Of a DNA stretch of 54,257 nucleotides, positions 7,541-15,901 are shown one piece after another. Below the pieces are notes generated by a model, which had not been told where the DNA came from, made no database searches, and was given only the letters and a program-made list of their open reading frames with translations. The first letter of the stretch is position 1. The number at the start of each line of letters is the position of its first letter. Source of the DNA: CAVVAY01 sp963746465 (lineage in GTDB: Bacteria; Actinomycetota; Actinomycetes; JACCUZ01); NCBI GenBank assembly GCA_963746465.1, contig CAVVAY010000001.1, positions 1-54,257 on the forward strand, given 5' to 3'. Position numbers and translations under genes: made by a program.

Positions 7541-8560
7541 ATGGACGTACCCGTCTGGCTCTGGACAGCCAGCATCGCGCTGATGGTCGGACTGCTCGCC
7601 GTCGACGTCTTCGTCATCGGCCGGCGGCCGCACGAGCCGTCGATGCGCGAGTGCGCCGTCGCGATCGCGTTCTACGTCGGGTTGGCGATGCTGTTCGGGC
7701 TCGGCATCTGGTACTTCGCCGGTGGTCGGTACGCCGGCGAGTTCTACGCGGGCTGGCTGACGGAGTACAGCCTCAGCATCGACAACCTGTTCGTCTTCGT
7801 CATCATCATGGGCCGGTTCGCCGTCCCCCGGCCGCTGCAGCAGACGGCGCTGCTGGTGGGCATCATCCTGGCGCTGGTCATGCGCGGCATCTTCATCGCG
7901 CTCGGCGCAGCTGCGATCCAGAACTTCAGCTGGGTCTTCTACATCTTCGGCGCCTTCCTCATCTACACCGCGGTCAAGCTCGCCACCCAGGGCGAGGCGG
8001 GGGAGGAGGACTTCGAGGAGAACCGGCTGCTCAAGTGGGTCGAGAGGCGGTTCCCTGCCACCCAGGAGTGGCACGGTGTCAAGCTGTTCGCCCACGTCGA
8101 CGGCAAGCGCGTCATGACACCGATGCTCATCGTCATCCTCGCCCTCGGCACGACCGACCTGCTCTTCGCGCTGGACTCGATCCCGGCCATCTACGGACTG
8201 ACCAAGGAGCCGTACCTGGTCTTCGCGGCCAACGTCTTCGCCCTGATGGGCCTGCGCCAGCTCTACTTCCTGATCGGCGGCCTGCTGCAGCGGTTGGTCT
8301 ACCTCAGCATCGGCCTGTCCGTGGTGCTCGGGTTCATCGGCGTGAAGCTGGTCATGGAGGCTCTGCACGAGAACGAGCTGCCGTTCATCAATGGTGGCGA
8401 GCACATCGACGCGGTGCCGGAGATCCCGATCTGGTTCTCGCTGTCGTTCATCCTCGGCACTCTTGCGGTGACCACCGTCGCCAGCCTCCTCAAGGTCCGC
8501 GAGGACCCCTCGGCGGCCGGCCAGGACGGCACCCCGACCGAGGACGACGAGGGCCGTTAG
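7541..8560 (+). CDS. TerC family integral membrane protein (second of two)
   Basis: A 339-aa paralogue of the preceding gene with the same helix layout and motifs: SIDNLFVFVIIMGRF and LLFALDSIPAIYGLT. It differs in the acidic cytoplasmic loop (EGEAGEEDFEEN-like) and in a C-terminal Asp/Glu-rich tail. ATG 7541 has GGGAGG 6 nt before it. The 27-nt gap and lack of a promoter-like box suggest co-transcription with the first terC, so both would be under the same Mn2+ riboswitch, though the second has its own ribosome site. The stop codon TAG forms part of a TAGGCT box that may drive the next gene. Confidence 0.9.
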   Translation: MDVPVWLWTASIALMVGLLAVDVFVIGRRPHEPSMRECAVAIAFYVGLAMLFGLGIWYFAGGRYAGEFYAGWLTEYSLSIDNLFVFVIIMGRFAVPRPLQQTALLVGIILALVMRGIFIALGAAAIQNFSWVFYIFGAFLIYTAVKLATQGEAGEEDFEENRLLKWVERRFPATQEWHGVKLFAHVDGKRVMTPMLIVILALGTTDLLFALDSIPAIYGLTKEPYLVFAANVFALMGLRQLYFLIGGLLQRLVYLSIGLSVVLGFIGVKLVMEALHENELPFINGGEHIDAVPEIPIWFSLSFILGTLAVTTVASLLKVREDPSAAGQDGTPTEDDEGR

Positions 8561-8561
8561 G

Positions 8562-8604
8562 CTCTCCTCGCCTCGGCAGCCGAGGCATCCGCCGAGCAGG
8601 AGAG
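8562..8604 (+). promoter_or_regulatory. putative leader structure before the TSUP gene
   Basis: CTCTCCT (8562-8568) is complementary to AGGAGAG (8598-8604), the ribosome site for GTG 8612, with an inner hairpin CCTCGG-CAG-CCGAGG (8571-8585). A -10-like TAGGCT (8558-8563) would start transcription near 8570, excluding the 5' arm. Read-through RNA from terC would therefore have a masked ribosome site, RNA from the local promoter would not. Confidence 0.35.
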
Positions 8605-8611
8605 GTGACTC

Positions 8612-9617
8612 GTGGACCCGAGCTGGTGGGCGGTGGCCATCGCCGGCCTGTTCGTCGGCTTCGTGGTCGGCATGACCGGCATGGGCGGTGGCGCCCTGAT
8701 GACGCCGATGATGATCCTGCTCTTCGGCGTCCAGCCGCTCGCGGCCGTGTCCAGCGACCTGGTCGCCTCGATGGTGATGAAGCCGGTCGGCGGTGCGGTC
8801 CACCTGCGCCGCGGAACCGTCAACAAGGGCCTGGTGAAGTGGCTGGTCATCGGGTCGGTGCCGTCGGCCTTCCTCGGCGTCCTGGTGCTGCGCTGGATCG
8901 GCAATGGCGAGGCGACCCAGTCGGTGGTCAAGACCAGCCTCGGCGTGGCGCTGCTCTTCGCTGCCGGCTCGATGATCGCGAAGGCACTGCTCGACCTGCG
9001 CAAGGCGCAGCAGCTGCGACTGGCGGCCGCGGCCGGTGAGGTCGTCGAGGTACGCGTCGAGTCGGTCAGTCGTCCGACCGGTGCCCACGTTGCTCGTCGG
9101 CATCCTCGGCGGTCTTGTCGTCGGCATGACCTCGGTCGGCTCGGGCTCGCTGATGATCGTGGCTCTGCTGCTCCTCTACCCGAGCATCCGGGCCGGGCAG
9201 CTGGTCGGCACGGACCTGGTGCAGGCCGTCCCGCTGGTGGCCTCGGCGTCGCTGGGCCACCTCCTGTTCGGCGACTTCCAGCTCGACCTGACGGCATCAC
9301 TGCTGATCGGCGCGCTGCCCGGTGTGTACATCGGTGCGCGGGTGTCGAGCTCCGCTCCGGGTGGCCTGGTGCGTCGCGCTCTCGTCGTCGTGCTGCTCGC
9401 CTCCGGTCTCAAGCTGCTCGACGCCAGCGTCACCGTCCTGCTGCTCGTGCTGCTGGCAGTCGCCGTCATCGGACCGATCCTGTGGGCCACGGTCTACCGC
9501 AAGGCCCGGCCGGATCGCGACGACGCCGGCACCGACCTGCTGGGCGCCGCCGTGACCGGACGGTTCCTTCGGCGGCGCAGGGCGAGGAAGGACCGGAAGG
9601 CCGCCACCCTGCGCTGA
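8612..9617 (+). pseudogene. TSUP (TauE/SafE) family transporter, split by an apparent frameshift
   Basis: TSUP proteins are anion or sulfite/organosulfonate-type exporters or importers made of two homologous four-helix halves. Here the first half (from GTG 8612; GFVVGMTGMGGGALMTPMM signature) is in one frame and the second half (GGLVVGMTSVGSGSLMIVALLL signature) is in the next, switching at about 9068-9083. Joining them needs one base skipped, giving about 334 aa, the normal family size. The first frame stays open past the second half, but that translation is antisense to a real gene and not TSUP-like. It could be a sequencing indel, a recent mutation, or two half-size proteins using GTG 9081; no Shine-Dalgarno precedes GTG 9081. 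Confidence 0.7.
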
Positions 9618-9619
9618 GA

Positions 9620-10273
9620 TCACCAGCCCCGGGCGCGCCACTCCGGCAGCGCCGCCCGCTCGGCCCCGAGCGTCGAGTCGTTGCCGTGCCCCGGGTAGAA
9701 CCAGGTGTCGTCCGGCAGCCGGTCGAACACCTTCTTCTCCAGGTCGTCCATCAGGCTGGTGAAGTCCTCGGGACTGGTGGTGCGGCCCGGGCCCCCCGGG
9801 AACAGCGAGTCGCCGGTGAACAGGTGCGGGTGCCCGGCGGGGTCGTCGTAGAGCAGTGCCACCGAGCCGGGCGTGTGCCCGACCAAGGTGATGGCCTCCA
9901 GCTCGACGTGCCCGACCCGGAGCCGGTCGCCGTCGCCGAGAGCCACCTCGGTGCTGCCGGGAATGGCCTCGGCGTCGTCCCGGCCGGCAGCGGTCCGGGC
10001 ACGGGTGGCGGCGACCAGGTCGCCCAGCGCCTGCCAGTGGTCGCGGTGCCGGTGCGTCGTCACTACCTGTTCGAGGCGTCCGTCCTCGAGCAGTGCCAGC
10101 AGGGTGGCCGCGTCGTCGGCGGCGTCGACGAGGGCGCGCTCCCCGGTCTCCCGGCACTCGAGCAGGTACGCGTTGTTGTCCATCGGGCCGACCGACACCT
10201 TGCTGATGCGCAGCGCCGGCAGCTCGCGGACATCTGCCGAGCCCCCGCGCGTCACGTTCCCGGTGTAGTCCAC
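9620..10273 (-). CDS. MBL-fold metallo-hydrolase (glyoxalase II-like)
   Basis: A 217-aa cytosolic metallo-beta-lactamase-fold hydrolase. The metal motif THRHRDHW (residues 73-80) is followed by a His in GHTPGSVALL, an Asp in FTGDSLFPGGPGR, and a last His in YPGHGNDST, so a binuclear site is complete. The pattern resembles glyoxalase II and related thioester hydrolases; the substrate (for example a mycothiol or CoA thioester) is unknown. GTG at 10273 is used because AGGAGG lies 4 nt upstream. It is convergent with the TSUP gene, the two stops being 2 nt apart. Confidence 0.88.
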   Translation of the reverse strand: MDYTGNVTRGGSADVRELPALRISKVSVGPMDNNAYLLECRETGERALVDAADDAATLLALLEDGRLEQVVTTHRHRDHWQALGDLVAATRARTAAGRDDAEAIPGSTEVALGDGDRLRVGHVELEAITLVGHTPGSVALLYDDPAGHPHLFTGDSLFPGGPGRTTSPEDFTSLMDDLEKKVFDRLPDDTWFYPGHGNDSTLGAERAALPEWRARGW

Positions 10274-10384
10274 GTGTCCTCCTCGTCACCCGTTCGGCGC
10301 TCAGCCGTTCAGCCGATCGCGACCGGGCTCAGTCGCAGGTTACCGTCGGGTGCCAGGGGGTTCGGGCAGCGACGAGTGGGGCGC

Positions 10385-10597
10385 ATGGTGGTGGACGAGG
10401 CAGCCGACGGCGAGTCGGACGGTCAGCGGTTCCTCGACGCCATGTCCGCCCAGTCCCAACGGGCCCACGACTTCAACCGGCGGATGCGCTGGTTCCGCTT
10501 GCGCGGTCTGCTCGTCGACAAGGCCGTTCCGCCGGAGGTCATCGTCCTTCCGGACGCCGTTGCGCCGCCGATCCCGCTGCAGCGCCACGAGGCTTAG
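10385..10597 (+). CDS. small hypothetical protein
   Basis: A 70-aa ORF starting at ATG 10385. Codons are strongly G/C-ending and the product is a plausible soluble protein: an acidic N-terminus, a helix rich in Gln, Arg and Phe (residues about 15-42), then a Pro/Val-rich end (VPPEVIVLPDAVAPPIPL type). No family recognised. There is no clear Shine-Dalgarno. It fills the gap between two genes on the opposite strand, and its frame is not the translation of either in antisense, which supports it being real. Confidence 0.5.
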   Translation: MVVDEAADGESDGQRFLDAMSAQSQRAHDFNRRMRWFRLRGLLVDKAVPPEVIVLPDAVAPPIPLQRHEA

Positions 10598-10616
10598 TAC
10601 CGCGGTCGTCCGGGGG

Positions 10617-11342
10617 TCAGCGCCACGGGGGAGCCGGGGGAACCTCTCCGGCGCCGTCGAGCGCCAGTGCGCGGCCGTCACGCCGGCCGGTGAGCCAGGC
10701 CACCAGCTCGGTCGTCGGACCGGTGAGAGCCGGCCCGTCTGCCGCGACCTCCCAGCGCCCGTCGGTGTCGGTGGCCACGAGGGTCCCGACCGGGCAGTCG
10801 CGGGCCTCCCGGAAGAACGGCGAGAGCTGGTCCAGGGTCCGGGTGGCGAACTGGGTGGGCCAGTCGTCCGGCGAGTAGCCGGCGTCCAGGTCGACGTGGT
10901 GGATCTCGACCTCGCGGATTCGCAGCAGCGGGATCTCCCAGCCGTACGCCGACGCGCCGCCGCGCATCTCGACCTCCCGCTCCCGCGCCTCCGGGCCGAA
11001 CCCGGCGGCGAACGCCTCGAGCAGCCGCTCGGCCGAGTCGGACACGTCGAGCCGGATGTCGCCGATGTGCCGGTCGGCCCCGGCGTCGATCTCGGCCTGC
11101 CGGCCGGCCGAGCCGCCGGCGTACATCTCGCGCGGCTGCCCGTCCCTCGCTGCGAGCACCAGGTTCACGAAGCCGTCGGCGTTGCGGGCCAGGTGCGTGA
11201 GCACGTGCCCACGGGTCCAGCCGGGCAGCAGGGACGGCTCCCGCAGGGCAGGGTCGTCGAGCCGGTCGACGGTCTGGAGCAGCCGGTCGGTCGACCCGGC
11301 CATCTCGTCCAACGCCGTCCCGAACGCATCGTCGCTGGTCAC
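10617..11342 (-). CDS. maleylpyruvate isomerase family (MDMPI) mycothiol-dependent protein
   Basis: A 241-aa member of the DinB/MDMPI fold. With the GTG start at 11342 the putative Zn ligands fall at His50 (GWTRGHVLTH), Glu144 and His148 (RIREVEIHH), close to the published ligand positions of the mycothiol-dependent maleylpyruvate isomerase. The C-terminal domain (about residues 160-241) is the MDMPI C-domain with a terminal LTGR segment. Such proteins use mycothiol, the actinobacterial thiol, for isomerase or transferase reactions; the substrate is unknown. The frame extends upstream, but a TAGGGT box 7 nt before this GTG indicates a leaderless start here. Confidence 0.82.
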   Translation of the reverse strand: MTSDDAFGTALDEMAGSTDRLLQTVDRLDDPALREPSLLPGWTRGHVLTHLARNADGFVNLVLAARDGQPREMYAGGSAGRQAEIDAGADRHIGDIRLDVSDSAERLLEAFAAGFGPEAREREVEMRGGASAYGWEIPLLRIREVEIHHVDLDAGYSPDDWPTQFATRTLDQLSPFFREARDCPVGTLVATDTDGRWEVAADGPALTGPTTELVAWLTGRRDGRALALDGAGEVPPAPPWR

Positions 11343-11349
11343 GGGGACG

Positions 11350-11355
11350 ACCCTA
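11350..11355 (-). promoter_or_regulatory. -10 element, leaderless start of the MDMPI gene
   Basis: On the minus strand TAGGGT ends 7 nt before GTG 11342; no ribosome site is present. Confidence 0.45.
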
Positions 11356-11386
11356 CGCGCGGACGGGGATGTCCGAGGCGGCACTT

Positions 11387-11392
11387 AGCATG
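11387..11392 (+). promoter_or_regulatory. possible uvrA -10 element
   Basis: TAGCAT would start transcription near 11399, leaving a ~30-nt leader with AAGGA (about 11419-11424) before GTG 11430. No SOS box is recognised with confidence. Confidence 0.3.
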
Positions 11393-11429
11393 GGACCCGA
11401 CCTCTTCCGACCTTCCGTGAAGGATCTCT

Positions 11430-14372
11430 GTGGACCGTCTGATCGTCCGAGGTGCGCGCGAGCACAACCTCAAGGACGTCTCCATCGACCTGCCCCGCGA
11501 CGCCCTGATCGTCTTCACCGGGCTGTCCGGCTCCGGCAAGTCGAGCCTGGCCTTCGACACGATCTTCGCCGAGGGTCAGCGGCGGTACGTCGAGTCGCTG
11601 TCGGCATACGCCCGCCAGTTCCTCGGCCAGATGGACAAGCCGGACGTCGACTTCATCGAGGGCCTGTCGCCGGCGGTCTCGATCGACCAGAAGTCGACCA
11701 GCCGCAACCCTCGGTCGACCGTCGGCACCATCACCGAGGTCTACGACTACCTTCGGCTGCTCTACGCCCGGGCCGGCCGGCCGCACTGCCCGGTCTGCGG
11801 CGAGCCGGTGAGCCGGCAGACGCCGCAGCAGATCGTCGACCGGGTGCTCGAGATGGCCGAGGGCACCCGGTTCCAGGTGCTGGCGCCGGTCGTCCGCGGC
11901 CGGAAGGGGGAGTTCGCCGACCTGTTCCGCGAGCTGCAGACCAAGGGCTACAGCAGGGCCCGGGTCGACGGCGAGACGGTCTCGCTCGCCGAGCCGCCGA
12001 AGCTGGACAAGAAGTACAAGCACTCGATCGACGTGGTCGTCGACCGGCTCAGCGTCAAGCCGTCGGCCAAGCGCCGGCTGACCGACTCCGTCGAGACCGC
12101 GCTCGGCCTGGCCGGCGGGCTGGTCCTGCTGGACATGGTCGACCTGCCGGAGAAGGCCAAGGACCGCGAGCGCCGGTTCTCCGAGAAGCTGGCCTGCCCC
12201 AACGAGCACCCGCTGTCGATGGACGAGCTGGAGCCGCGGTCCTTCTCGTTCAACTCGCCGTTCGGCGCCTGCCCCGAGTGCACCGGGCTGGGCACCCGGC
12301 TCGAGGTCGACCCCGACCTGATCGTGCCGGACGACGAGAAGTCGCTGGCCGAGGGTGCGGTGGCCCCGTGGGCGGCCGGCGCGTCGTCCAGCGAGTACTT
12401 CCAGCGGCTGCTGGAGGCTCTCGCCGACGACCTGAAGATCAAGATGGACACGCCGTGGCGGAAGCTCCCGGCCCGCGCCAGGACTGCGGTGCTGCACGGG
12501 CTCGACTACGAGGTGCACGTCAAGTACCGGAACCGCTACGGCCGGATGCGCAGCTACCACACCGGCTTCGAGGGTGCGATCCCGTTCGTGCAGCGTCGGC
12601 ACAACGAGACCGACTCCGACTGGAGCCGGGACCGCTACGAGGGCTACATGCGCGAGGTGCCGTGCCCGGTCTGCGAGGGGTCACGGCTCAAGCCCGAGTC
12701 GCTGGCGGTGCTCGTCGGTGGCCGGTCCATCTCCGACGTCTGTCGGCTGCCGATCCGCGAGTGCGACGAGTTCCTGCGCACCGTCGAGCTCAGCGACCGC
12801 GAGCGGCAGATCGCCGAGCGGGTGATCAAGGAGATCCACGCCCGGCTGGGCTTCCTGCTCGACGTCGGGCTCGACTACCTGTCGCTGGAGCGGCCGTCCG
12901 GCACGCTGTCCGGCGGCGAGGCGCAGCGCATCCGGCTGGCCACCCAGATCGGCGCCGGGCTGGTCGGCGTCCTGTACGTCCTGGACGAGCCGTCGATCGG
13001 CCTGCACCAGCGCGACAACCGCCGGCTGATCGAGACCCTGACCCGGCTGCGCGACCTCGGCAACACGCTGATCGTCGTCGAGCACGACGAGGACACGATC
13101 AAGACTGCCGACTGGGTGGTCGACATCGGTCCGGGCGCCGGCGAGCACGGTGGCCAGGTCGTCGTCTCCGGGCCGGTCCAGGACCTGCTCGACCACCCCG
13201 ACTCGCTGACCGGTGCCTACCTGTCCCGGCGCAAGACCATCCCGACACCGCTCGTACGCCGACCGCGCACCAAGGGCCGCGAGCTGACCGTCATCGGGGC
13301 CCGCGAGCACAACCTGCAGGGCATCGACGTGTCGTTCCCGCTGGGCTGCTTCGTCGCGGTGACCGGGGTCAGCGGCTCCGGCAAGTCGACCCTGGTCAAC
13401 GACATCCTCTACACCTCGCTGGCGCAGAAGCTGCACGGTGCGCGCACCGTGCCGGGTCGGCACAAGACCATCAAGGGTCTCGAGCACGTCGACAAGGTGG
13501 TGCACGTCGACCAGAGCCCGATCGGGCGCACGCCGCGGTCCAACCCGGCGACCTACACCGGCGTCTTCGACCACATGCGCAAGCTCTTCGCCGAGACCAC
13601 CGAGGCCAAGATCCGCGGCTACCTGCCCGGGCGCTTCTCGTTCAACGTCAAGGGCGGCCGCTGCGAAGCCTGTTCCGGCGACGGCACCATCAAGATCGAG
13701 ATGAACTTCCTGCCGGACGTGTACGTGCCGTGCGAGGTCTGCCACGGCGCCCGCTACAACCGCGAGACGCTCGAGGTGCACTTCAAGGGCAAGACGATCG
13801 CCGAGGTCCTGGACATGCCGATCGAGGAGGCCGCCGACTTCTTCGCCGCGGTGCCGGCGATATCCCGGCACCTCAACACCCTCAACGACGTCGGCCTCGG
13901 CTACGTCCGGCTCGGCCAGCCGGCGCCCACCCTCTCCGGTGGCGAGGCCCAGCGGGTCAAGCTCGCCTCCGAGCTGCAGAAGCGGTCGACCGGGCGCACC
14001 GTCTACGTCCTCGACGAGCCCACCACCGGACTGCACTTCGAGGACATCTCCAAGCTGCTCCTCGTGCTGCAGGGGCTCACCGACAAGGGCAACACGGTGA
14101 TCGTGATCGAGCACAACCTGGACGTCATCAAGACGGCCGACTGGGTCGTGGACATGGGGCCGGAGGGCGGCTCCGGCGGCGGCACCGTGGTCGCGGAGGG
14201 GACTCCCGAGGACGTCGCTGCGACGCCCGAGAGCTACACCGGCAACTTTCTCGAGCACGTGCTGCAGTCCGCTCCGCCGGTGCGGCAGCGAAAGTCCGCG
14301 CGGTCCACCGGGGCCAGACCGGCACCGGTCAAGAGGCCTGCTGCTGCGGCGCGGTCGCGGCGCGCCGGCTGA
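11430..14372 (+). CDS. uvrA: excinuclease ABC subunit A
   Basis: UvrA dimers scan DNA for bulky lesions and load UvrB. The 980-aa protein has two ABC ATPase modules: the first P-loop GLSGSGKSS at residues 31-39 and the second GVSGSGKST near 645, two LSGGEAQR signatures, and two Walker B/D-loop stretches (YVLDEPSIGLHQRD and YVLDEPTTGLHFED). Zinc motifs are visible (CPVCGEP; CPVCEGSRL; CEACSGDG with CEVCHGAR). Length is normal; the C-terminal ~30 residues are a basic Ala/Arg tail as in other actinobacteria. It is monocistronic, with AAGGA before GTG and a hairpin after the stop. Confidence 0.98.
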   Translation: MDRLIVRGAREHNLKDVSIDLPRDALIVFTGLSGSGKSSLAFDTIFAEGQRRYVESLSAYARQFLGQMDKPDVDFIEGLSPAVSIDQKSTSRNPRSTVGTITEVYDYLRLLYARAGRPHCPVCGEPVSRQTPQQIVDRVLEMAEGTRFQVLAPVVRGRKGEFADLFRELQTKGYSRARVDGETVSLAEPPKLDKKYKHSIDVVVDRLSVKPSAKRRLTDSVETALGLAGGLVLLDMVDLPEKAKDRERRFSEKLACPNEHPLSMDELEPRSFSFNSPFGACPECTGLGTRLEVDPDLIVPDDEKSLAEGAVAPWAAGASSSEYFQRLLEALADDLKIKMDTPWRKLPARARTAVLHGLDYEVHVKYRNRYGRMRSYHTGFEGAIPFVQRRHNETDSDWSRDRYEGYMREVPCPVCEGSRLKPESLAVLVGGRSISDVCRLPIRECDEFLRTVELSDRERQIAERVIKEIHARLGFLLDVGLDYLSLERPSGTLSGGEAQRIRLATQIGAGLVGVLYVLDEPSIGLHQRDNRRLIETLTRLRDLGNTLIVVEHDEDTIKTADWVVDIGPGAGEHGGQVVVSGPVQDLLDHPDSLTGAYLSRRKTIPTPLVRRPRTKGRELTVIGAREHNLQGIDVSFPLGCFVAVTGVSGSGKSTLVNDILYTSLAQKLHGARTVPGRHKTIKGLEHVDKVVHVDQSPIGRTPRSNPATYTGVFDHMRKLFAETTEAKIRGYLPGRFSFNVKGGRCEACSGDGTIKIEMNFLPDVYVPCEVCHGARYNRETLEVHFKGKTIAEVLDMPIEEAADFFAAVPAISRHLNTLNDVGLGYVRLGQPAPTLSGGEAQRVKLASELQKRSTGRTVYVLDEPTTGLHFEDISKLLLVLQGLTDKGNTVIVIEHNLDVIKTADWVVDMGPEGGSGGGTVVAEGTPEDVAATPESYTGNFLEHVLQSAPPVRQRKSARSTGARPAPVKRPAAAARSRRAG

Positions 14373-14387
14373 GACGAGCGGACCAGG

Positions 14388-14425
14388 CCCGGTTGGGACC
14401 GCACGGGGGAACGATCCCAACCGGG
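14388..14425 (+). terminator. uvrA terminator hairpin
   Basis: CCCGGTTGGGA (14388-14398) and TCCCAACCGGG (14415-14425) form a perfect 11-bp stem with a 16-nt loop, followed by TCTTC, 16 nt after the uvrA stop. The following 142 bases up to the next gene hold only a weak 6-bp inverted repeat (AGCCGA/TCGGCT near 14525-14547). Confidence 0.75.
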
Positions 14426-14567
14426 TCTTCAGCCGGCGACGGGGCGGCAGGGACGTCGGTCTCCCGACGGCAACCACGTCACCGACTTCTGCAAGCGTGC
14501 CATCGCTGCCCTGGTGGTGCGTGAGCCGATTGAACCGTTTTCGGCTAGTGCATCTGGCCCGAAAGAG

Positions 14568-15014
14568 TCAGGTGGCGGGGGGCAGACGGCCTACCAGGAC
14601 GCCTATCCGCCGCGACACGTCCGGCGCGCAGTCGGCGATCACGAACAGCATGCCGGCGGCGCACCGGCGTACACAGGTGGCCAGGTCGTCGTCCAGGCCG
14701 CCCTTCGATACGTATCCGGCGCAGCCGGCGGCGAGCATGGCCAGCACGGTGTCCGCGTCGTCTCGGGCGCTCAGGCACATCAGCCGCACCGACGGGTGCA
14801 GCCGGGAGAGCTCGGCGGCCAGCTCCGGCCCGCCGCCGGGCATCTGCACGTCCAGCACGATGACGTCCGGGCGGTGCTCGGCGGCCGCGGCCAGGGCCTC
14901 GGCGCCGCTCCGTACGGCAGCCACCACCTCGAGGTCCGGCGCCGCGGCCAGGACGTCGAGAGCGGCGGCGAGGAAGTCGTCGTTGTCGTCCGCCACCACG
15001 ATGCGCACTGCCAC
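14568..15014 (-). CDS. receiver-only response regulator
   Basis: A 148-aa protein consisting of one CheY-like receiver domain. The acidic pair is at residues 9-10 (VVADD), the phospho-acceptor Asp55 is in VIVLDVQMPGG, the switch Ser is in CLSARDDAD, and the conserved Lys is in GYVSKGG. No DNA-binding or enzymatic domain follows, only about 25 residues. GTG 15014 is preferred over ATG 15041 because AAGGGG lies 9 nt before it. It diverges from the NarL-type regulator at 15203 and may be a phosphate sink or a protein-interaction output for the neighbouring kinase. Confidence 0.8.
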   Translation of the reverse strand: MAVRIVVADDNDDFLAAALDVLAAAPDLEVVAAVRSGAEALAAAAEHRPDVIVLDVQMPGGGPELAAELSRLHPSVRLMCLSARDDADTVLAMLAAGCAGYVSKGGLDDDLATCVRRCAAGMLFVIADCAPDVSRRIGVLVGRLPPAT

Positions 15015-15202
15015 GCCTGCGGACCCCTTTCCCCGGTGCATGAGGAGTTGATCATCCCGGTGAGGGGGGCGTGACGGAACCCCCGCACAGACCCCTCGGG
15101 GGATGGTGCATCTGCACTATGGGGGGTTCGAGCACGCTGCGTGCCGTCCCCGTGGCAGGCTGTACAGGGTCCGCAGTACCGAGTCGGGGCGGGGGTCCGC
15201 TG

Positions 15203-15901
15203 GTGTCCATGCCGGAGTCGGGCGATCGTGGAACGGGCGGGACGGCCACCGCCGTCCGGCTGCTCATCGTCGACGACCACGACATGTTCGCCGAGAGCCT
15301 GCGGCTTGCGCTGTCCGCCGAGGACGACCTCACGGTCGTCGGGACCGCCGCCACGCTGGCCCAGGCCCGCAGCCTGGTCGTGACGTCGGCACCGGACGTG
15401 GTCCTGCTCGACCACCGGCTGCCGGACGGGCTCGGCGTCGACTCCATCGCCGAGCTGAAGATGCTGCGTCCCAGCGCCAAGATCGTGGTCCTGACCGCCG
15501 CGGCGGAGGACTCCATGCTGGTGACCGCCACCGAGGCGGGCTGCGCCGGCTTCATCCTCAAGACCAGTCCCCTGGACGAGCTGGTCGCGGCGGTCCGCAC
15601 CGCCGCCGCCGGCGAGATCATGGTGAGCTCGGACCTCCTGGCCCGGCTGCTGAACCGCCTGCACCACCAGTACGAACGTCCGCCGCACGACCTCACCGCG
15701 CGGGAGCGCGAGATCCTCGAGCTCATCGCCGAGGGCCTGACCAACGGGGCCATCGCCAAGCGCCTGTTCATCTCGGTGAACACCGTGCGCAACCACGTCC
15801 AGAGCCTGCTCGCGAAGCTGGACGCCCACTCGAAGCTGGAGGCGCTCTCGATCGCGATCCGCGAGGGCCTGATCGACCCGCCGGGAGCGGCACCGGCATG
15901 A
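15203..15901 (+). CDS. NarL/LuxR-type response regulator
   Basis: A 232-aa DNA-binding regulator. The receiver domain has Asp24/Asp25 (LLIVDDH), phospho-acceptor Asp70 (DVVLLDHRLPDG), switch Thr (VVLTAAAED) and Lys (FILKTSP). The C-terminal LuxR helix-turn-helix runs from LTAREREILELIAEGLTN to VNTVRNHVQSLLAKL. GTG 15203 has GGGGG 7 nt before it; the frame is open upstream to 15071 but that part is not receiver-like. Its stop overlaps the histidine kinase start (ATGA), so the two are a translationally coupled two-component pair. Confidence 0.92.
   Translation: MSMPESGDRGTGGTATAVRLLIVDDHDMFAESLRLALSAEDDLTVVGTAATLAQARSLVVTSAPDVVLLDHRLPDGLGVDSIAELKMLRPSAKIVVLTAAAEDSMLVTATEAGCAGFILKTSPLDELVAAVRTAAAGEIMVSSDLLARLLNRLHHQYERPPHDLTAREREILELIAEGLTNGAIAKRLFISVNTVRNHVQSLLAKLDAHSKLEALSIAIREGLIDPPGAAPA

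Noticed and set aside
8612..10597. A single 661-codon protein from the TSUP first half to 10597
   Set aside because: After about 9070 the translation is Arg/Gly-rich shadow of the TSUP second half and antisense of the MBL gene; family resemblance moves to the other frame.
12681..14477. 598-codon minus-strand frame opposite uvrA
   Set aside because: Antisense shadow of uvrA; same composition artefact.
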